Shown: positions 7,741 through 10,868 of the stretch, one piece after another
How positions within the stretch are numbered: position 1 is the first letter of the stretch
Layout of the letters: each line of letters begins with the position of its first letter
Source of the DNA: Candidatus Hikarchaeia archaeon HikBin4
GTDB lineage: Archaea > Halobacteriota > Halobacteria > Halobacteriales > Hikarchaeaceae
Reading direction: 5' to 3'
DNA: 10,868 bases
NCBI GenBank assembly: GCA_009889685.1
Contig: WTZT01000011.1
Coordinates: forward strand, 1 to 10,868
Made by a program: the position numbers and the translations under genes
Notes under the pieces: generated by a model
The model's database searches: none
The model's input: only the letters and a program-made list of their open reading frames with translations
What the model was told of the DNA's origin: nothing

Positions 7741-7763
7741 AATGTCTTGCTTTGTCAGACATT
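7741..7763 (+). repeat. Inverted repeat, 7-base arms
   Basis: The arms AATGTCT (7741-7747) and AGACATT (7757-7763) are exact inverted copies around a nine-base spacer. The element lies 41 bases after the moaE stop codon and just downstream of a TTTTTATA sequence that could be either a T-run terminator or a TATA box. It could be an operator or an RNA hairpin; nothing decides between them. Confidence 0.35.
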
Positions 7764-7821
7764 TAAAACGGTATACAATTACCTGAAATAATCTATTTGA
7801 CGGTTCTATGAAAGATCTAAT

Positions 7822-7833
7822 GCATTTTAATGC
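7822..7833. repeat. Short inverted repeat GCATT-TT-AATGC
   Basis: Five-base arms with a two-base centre lie about 100 bases before the small winged-helix-like gene. It is operator-sized, but short enough to occur by chance in AT-rich DNA. Confidence 0.2.
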
Positions 7834-7858
7834 CTTTATGAAAACAACAAAAAAATGG

Positions 7859-7876
7859 GTGTTTTTCGAAAAACAC
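7859..7876. promoter_or_regulatory. Perfect 18-base palindrome upstream of the small DUF7123-like gene
   Basis: GTGTTTTTCGAAAAACAC is identical to its reverse complement over all 18 bases. It ends 25 bases before the TATA-like box of the next gene, a position suited to a dimeric activator or regulator. Alternatively, on the minus strand the hairpin (7-base stem with TCGA loop) is followed by CCCA and seven Ts, so it could terminate antisense transcription. AATGGG occurs on both sides (7854-7859 and 7886-7891). Confidence 0.5.
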
Positions 7877-7898
7877 TGAAAAAAGAATGGGAGATCAT

Positions 7899-7913
7899 TA
7901 GTATATATATTAA
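7899..7913 (+). promoter_or_regulatory. TATA box of the DUF7123-like gene
   Basis: TATATATATTAA begins at 7902 and is centred about 28 bases before the chosen ATG at 7935. It is the strongest TATA-like match in the window. The downstream sequence to the ATG is pyrimidine-rich with no Shine-Dalgarno motif, so the transcript is probably leaderless. Confidence 0.6.
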
Positions 7914-7934
7914 TTGCTCTCCTTTCCTTATCTA

Positions 7935-8183
7935 ATGGAACAAGATTCCTCCTTATCAACCGAAGAAAAAACCGAGCTACTCACGGATTACCTCCGCGAT
8001 CGTGCCGAGAGTGGGAACCTCTATTTCAAGAGTAAGTTCATCGCGGCTGATGTGGGACTTTCACCCAAACAAATCGGAGCATTATTGGCGAAAATTCGGA
8101 TAGATTCCACTACTGGTTTCCAACTTGAAAAGTGGGCCTATACTAGTGCTACAACTTGGCGCGTGACACCCGCTCAAGCGTAA
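7935..8183 (+). CDS. Small winged-helix-like protein, DUF7123-like (haloarchaeal type)
   Basis: This 82-residue protein has no named function. From memory it matches a small haloarchaeal family (DUF7123) with the shared pattern YLRxRAxxGxxYFKSKFIA (19-37), then LSPKQIGALLAKI (42-54), then LEKWAYTSATTWRVT (65-79). The order helix, YFKSKFIA, LSxKxIG and a terminal beta hairpin suggests a compact winged helix-turn-helix that may bind nucleic acid; that is inference. I start at the ATG at 7935 because the family begins near there and because the TATA-like box sits about 28 bases before it; an in-frame TTG at 7914 would add seven residues. Codons use more G and C than the neighbours, as in a well-expressed gene. 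A T-rich tract follows the stop. An inverted-repeat-rich region lies upstream. Confidence 0.8.
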   Translation: MEQDSSLSTEEKTELLTDYLRDRAESGNLYFKSKFIAADVGLSPKQIGALLAKIRIDSTTGFQLEKWAYTSATTWRVTPAQA

Positions 8184-8185
8184 TT

Positions 8186-8207
8186 CTTTTTCTATCTCTT
8201 CTTTTTG
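8186..8207 (+). terminator. T-rich terminator after the DUF7123-like gene
   Basis: Two TTTTT runs (8187-8191 and 8202-8206) lie in a pyrimidine tract starting three bases after the stop codon. This fits archaeal T-tract termination; no stem-loop is needed or clearly present. Confidence 0.5.
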
Positions 8208-8210
8208 TTA

Positions 8211-8226
8211 ATTAAAACTTTTATCT
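8211..8226 (+). promoter_or_regulatory. TATA-like promoter of the PDZ-less site-2 protease gene
   Basis: AAAACTTTTATC has TTTTAT at 8219-8224, centred about 30 bases before the ATG at 8252, again predicting a leaderless or nearly leaderless mRNA. No Shine-Dalgarno motif stands before the ATG. Confidence 0.5.
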
Positions 8227-8251
8227 CCCTCTGTGCCTAATTTCACAGTTG

Positions 8252-9430
8252 ATGCCTAATCCTCCTTCACCTGGGCCCTCATCCGATTCATTTTCTTCCG
8301 TTTTCCGTGTCTATGAAGTAAAATTTGAAGGAGAGTCTATAGTTTACTATGGAGAGCCTCTGGCAGCACACCATTCTGTTATTGAATTTGTCTGGCCACT
8401 TTTCAAAGAGTATGGATATGAAATACAGTTAACTCAACAACTCGGAGAATCTGTTCTCCTCGCCCAACCGATCAATAACGCTCCTCCTGAATTCCCCTGG
8501 CTCCAATTATTACTATTCATTGCAACGATTCTTTCCACCCTCTATGCAGGATCTATGTGGTACTATATTCCCGATCCTCTGTCCAACCCACTATCACTTC
8601 TTCAAGCGTGGCCATTTGCAGCTGCCGTAATCGGAGTCCTCGCGGTTCACGAATTAGGGCATTATGCCGTGAGTAAATATTATAATGTAGATGCATCTTT
8701 ACCATATTTTATACCTATGCCCTCTTTCATCGGGACGCTAGGTGCAGTCATTCGAATAAAAGGCCACATTCCCACCCGAACTGCTCTTTTCGATATAGGG
8801 ATTGCTGGACCTATAGCCGGCCTTTTGGCAGCCATTGTCATAACAGCGATTGGACTATCCCTCGATCCAATCTCTGTACCCACTTGGGTGGATTCTTCCA
8901 CTCCTGGTGTATTCGCCGTCGAATTTGGATATCCTATCCTGTTTAAATTAATTGCCATACTGGTTGGTTCTCCTGGAACTGAAAATGCATTTGAAGTTCT
9001 TATGGGGGTGACTAAAATCGGTTATTCTGATCAAAATCTCGCTTTCAATCCGGTCGTTTTTGGTGGTTGGGTCGGCATGTTTATCACTTTCCTTAATTTA
9101 CTTCCAGTAGGCCAACTCGATGGTGGGCATATACTTCGTGGATTAATGGGTAAACGGGCAGCTACAGTTTCTGCTCTCGTTCCTGGATTTCTATTTGGAC
9201 TAGCTGCATTTCTTTACTATTTTGGAGAAAAATTTTTCACAGCCAATGTAGGCAGCGCAGTTTCTATGTGGCTGTTTTGGGGAATCTTGACCCTCTTTTT
9301 AGCCCAATCCGGATATGCCCGCCCAATCAAGGACGAGCCCCTCGACCTGAAAAGAAAGATTTTGGGGCTCTCAATATTCTTAATTGGATTCCTCTGTTTC
9401 ACTCCAATCCCTTTACAAATTTTAGGGTAA
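8252..9430 (+). CDS. Site-2 protease family membrane metalloprotease without PDZ domain (M50, EGY-like)
   Basis: This 392-residue protein has a soluble amino-terminal part of about 80 residues (FRVYEVKFEGESIVYYGEPL...), then a polytopic membrane domain. The zinc motif is HELGH (133-137), followed by the conserved YNVDASLPYFIPMPSFIGTLGAVIRIKG stretch and FDIGIAGPIAGL (180-191). The distal motif is NLLPVGQLDGGH with D290. Hydrophobic segments are at about 83-105, 120-134, 183-202, 227-240, 268-287 and three more to the end. This is the group related to cyanobacterial and plant EGY proteases and common in haloarchaea; the substrate is unknown. The ATG at 8252 is preferred to an adjacent TTG. The last 32 bases overlap the end of convergent thiL. 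It is distinct from the PDZ-bearing site-2 protease in this window and not a recent duplicate. Confidence 0.92.
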   Translation: MPNPPSPGPSSDSFSSVFRVYEVKFEGESIVYYGEPLAAHHSVIEFVWPLFKEYGYEIQLTQQLGESVLLAQPINNAPPEFPWLQLLLFIATILSTLYAGSMWYYIPDPLSNPLSLLQAWPFAAAVIGVLAVHELGHYAVSKYYNVDASLPYFIPMPSFIGTLGAVIRIKGHIPTRTALFDIGIAGPIAGLLAAIVITAIGLSLDPISVPTWVDSSTPGVFAVEFGYPILFKLIAILVGSPGTENAFEVLMGVTKIGYSDQNLAFNPVVFGGWVGMFITFLNLLPVGQLDGGHILRGLMGKRAATVSALVPGFLFGLAAFLYYFGEKFFTANVGSAVSMWLFWGILTLFLAQSGYARPIKDEPLDLKRKILGLSIFLIGFLCFTPIPLQILG

Positions 9431-10319
9431 ACCCCTCCATTGTCCCCTGCCCATGAGTGTACCCTTCATTTTCAATTAATTTCCCATCCACTTTTATGTC
9501 CTTCTCCGCCACCTTTCCAATGATTGTTACATCAATTTCTATATCTTCTTTAATTTCCTTAATCTTCTCACGTGGTGCAGTAAATACAAGTTCAAAATCT
9601 TCTCCATAAGCCATCGCGATTTTGAGTGCTAATTCTGTACTATCTACTACTTCTCTAAGGACTTTGTTTATCGGAATTTTCTTGGCTTCTATCTCAAATC
9701 CGCATATACTTGACTTGGCCACTTCATACAACGACCGAATAAGGCCATCACTCGAATCTATCATCGACGTTGAGTATTGGGATATTAATAGACCTTCTTT
9801 AACCCTAGGCTTAAATCTAAACATTTTATTTGCCTTTTCATTTTCATTTCTTTCGAACAATTTTTTTGCCGCGGCACTTCTACCCAAATCCCCTGTGACA
9901 CAAACCAAATCTCCGCTTTTAGCACCCTTCCTAAACACCGGCTTAACAGATCTCCCCACTGCTGTAGTTACCACATTGAATTCATCTGAAGTATCCAAAT
10001 CTCCCCCCACATACTCTGCACCGCTTATCTCACAAACTTCTTTTGCCCCCCGAATAAATTCACCTATCTCTTCCTTTCTGAAATTAGGAGAGGAATATGC
10101 CGCAACTACGGCTATTGGATCTCCTCCCATGGCAGCTATATCTGAAAGAGATGCTCCCGCCGACCGCCACCCTGCAGTATAATATGTTGTCCCCTGTGGA
10201 AAATCCGATTTTTGGTGCAACATATCTGTACTAATCAATAGATTTTCTATAAACGCGGCGTCATCACCACTCCTTGGAACCTCTTCTTGTATAAATCTAA
10301 GAGCGTCTTGTTCATCCAT
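9399..10319 (-). CDS. thiL: Thiamine-monophosphate kinase
   Basis: This 306-residue enzyme phosphorylates thiamine monophosphate to thiamine diphosphate with ATP in the cytosol. ThiL/PurM-fold marks in order are SGDDAAFI (17-24), ISTDMLHQKSDF (29-40), WRSAGASLSDIAAMGG (51-66), GGDLDTSDEF (105-114), VTGDLGRS (141-148) and IDSSDGLIRSL (187-197), then AYGEDFELVF, all metal- and nucleotide-binding positions. I start at the ATG at 10319, not a TTG three bases upstream, matching the MDExxAL start I remember from haloarchaeal ThiL. Haloarchaeal ThiL proteins, as I recall, end near GYTHG; here about 16 residues follow that point and run into the convergent protease gene. No clear TATA lies at -27; an AAGGGG motif about 10 bases upstream could be a weak ribosome site, and the TTTTTAAG at 10372-10379 (minus strand) a distal TATA. 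Confidence 0.93.
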   Translation of the reverse strand: MDEQDALRFIQEEVPRSGDDAAFIENLLISTDMLHQKSDFPQGTTYYTAGWRSAGASLSDIAAMGGDPIAVVAAYSSPNFRKEEIGEFIRGAKEVCEISGAEYVGGDLDTSDEFNVVTTAVGRSVKPVFRKGAKSGDLVCVTGDLGRSAAAKKLFERNENEKANKMFRFKPRVKEGLLISQYSTSMIDSSDGLIRSLYEVAKSSICGFEIEAKKIPINKVLREVVDSTELALKIAMAYGEDFELVFTAPREKIKEIKEDIEIDVTIIGKVAEKDIKVDGKLIENEGYTHGQGTMEGFTLKFVKGLE

Positions 10320-10364
10320 CAAATTTTACCCCTTGACATTCCATCAGTATGTGAGCAGTACTTC

Positions 10365-10380
10365 GACGGACTTAAAAACC
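10365..10380 (+). promoter_or_regulatory. Promoter of rps19e in the thiL/rps19e divergent region
   Basis: CTTAAAAA (10371-10378) is centred about 28 bases before the rps19e ATG, which predicts a leaderless transcript. The same AT core read on the other strand (TTTTTAAG) is 50-60 bases before thiL and could serve it too. The whole divergent gap is 83 bases. Confidence 0.5.
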
Positions 10381-10402
10381 GAGGAAGAAAACTTCTACAC
10401 CA

Positions 10403-10861
10403 ATGGTAACTCTATATGATGTCCCTATAGACGCATTCTTAAGCACGCTTGCAGAAACACTCTCAAGCCAAATAGAAACCCCCGGGTGGTCTGAGTTTGC
10501 CAAATCTGGTCCTGATAGGGAACTTCCCCCTGAGCAAGATAATTTTTGGTCTGTCAGGGCCGCTAGCATCCTTCGAACTGTAGCTACTGAAGGTCCTATT
10601 GGTGTCGAAAGACTATCAACCATTTATGGAGGCGGAAAAGCAGGATCAAATCGATACCGAGTAGCACCCGTCCACCATGTCAGCGGGAGCGGAAAGATTA
10701 TTCGGACAATATTACAACAACTCGAAACTGCGGATCTACTCGAAAAGCCTCCCAATTCTATCGGTAGAATTGTAAGCCCGAAAGGCCAAAGTCTTCTAGA
10801 TAAAACTGCTGGAGAAGTACTTAAAAAACTCAATCGAGACGATTTAAACCGGTATATCTGA
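10403..10861 (+). CDS. rps19e: 30S ribosomal protein S19e
   Basis: This 152-residue protein of the archaeal/eukaryotic small ribosomal subunit has the normal family length. Visible family marks are MVTLYDVPIDAFL at the start, ELPPEQDNFWSVRAASILRTVA (about 40-61), GPIGVERLSTIYGGGKAGSNRYRVAPVHHVSGSGKIIRTILQQLE (about 64-108) and a VSPKGQSLLDKTAGEVLKKL tail. It has a winged-helix core and binds the head of the 30S subunit. The sequence is very like haloarchaeal S19e, including DRELPPEQ, but the tail is lysine-bearing where I recall acidic residues. It is complete and ends seven bases before the window edge. It is divergent from thiL, a pairing I recall from haloarchaea. Confidence 0.96.
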   Translation: MVTLYDVPIDAFLSTLAETLSSQIETPGWSEFAKSGPDRELPPEQDNFWSVRAASILRTVATEGPIGVERLSTIYGGGKAGSNRYRVAPVHHVSGSGKIIRTILQQLETADLLEKPPNSIGRIVSPKGQSLLDKTAGEVLKKLNRDDLNRYI

Positions 10862-10868
10862 AGTCTTT

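Noticed and set aside
7648..7959. Minus-strand open frame of 103 codons covering the 7701-7934 intergenic region
   Set aside because: It overlaps the end of moaE and the start of the DUF7123-like gene, crosses the palindrome and the TATA box, and has no recognisable domain or promoter.
9622..10182. Open frame of 186 codons on the plus strand opposite thiL
   Set aside because: thiL has clear ThiL motifs across the same stretch. The opposite frame is serine/leucine/threonine-rich, as expected from antisense of an AT-rich coding region, and shows no family motif.
10372..10623. Minus-strand open frame opposite the start of rps19e
   Set aside because: S19e is unmistakable on the plus strand, and the opposite frame has no features of its own.
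1..10868. tRNA or rRNA genes, CRISPR arrays, insertion sequences, integrases or att sites
   Set aside because: None was seen by eye. Nearly all sequence is accounted for by conserved genes and short intergenic gaps, with no regularly spaced repeats or transposase-like motifs.

Overview
This window looks like chromosome from a euryarchaeon on the haloarchaeal branch, but not a classical halophile. The proteins for ribosomal protein S19e, ThiL, a MobB/MoaE-type fusion, a small DUF7123-like protein, archaeal UMP kinase, class I lysyl-tRNA synthetase and two site-2 proteases all resemble haloarchaeal versions as I remember them. The gene neighbourhood is also haloarchaeal in character. However, the DNA is plainly AT-rich and the proteins carry many lysines instead of the strongly acidic haloarchaeal composition. 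A Marine Group IV/Hikarchaeia-like relative of Halobacteria is my best guess (inference; no search was run). Several genes have a TATA-like box centred about 27-30 bases before the ATG, implying leaderless mRNAs, which fits this branch.

Left half, minus strand (about 6.8 kb down to 1): pyrH, lysS and a PDZ-containing site-2 protease are packed with 7-12 base gaps. After a 68-base gap comes a second tight set: a Mer-like LLM flavin/F420 oxidoreductase, a second LLM oxidoreductase, and the first 186 codons of a threonine-synthase-like PLP enzyme that runs off the left edge. The last three genes are separated by 1 base and then overlap by 1 base, so they are almost certainly one transcription unit. 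This cassette is the least explained part of the window.

Right half: a divergent promoter region (6800-6908) separates pyrH from a plus-strand MoaE fusion, in which the amino-terminal MobB-like domain has lost its ATP-binding P-loop. A 234-base intergenic region follows, rich in inverted repeats, including a perfect 18-base palindrome. It leads into an 82-residue winged-helix-like protein and then a second, PDZ-less site-2 protease. That protease gene converges on thiL with a 32-base overlap of coding ends. thiL is divergent from rps19e, which ends seven bases before the right edge.

The genes are mostly core functions: nucleotide synthesis (UMP kinase), translation (LysRS, S19e), thiamine diphosphate and molybdopterin cofactor synthesis, and intramembrane proteolysis. 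The LLM/PLP cassette is probably an accessory metabolic pathway of unknown substrate. No tRNA, rRNA, CRISPR array, insertion sequence or phage gene was seen. No intergenic stretch exceeds 300 bases.
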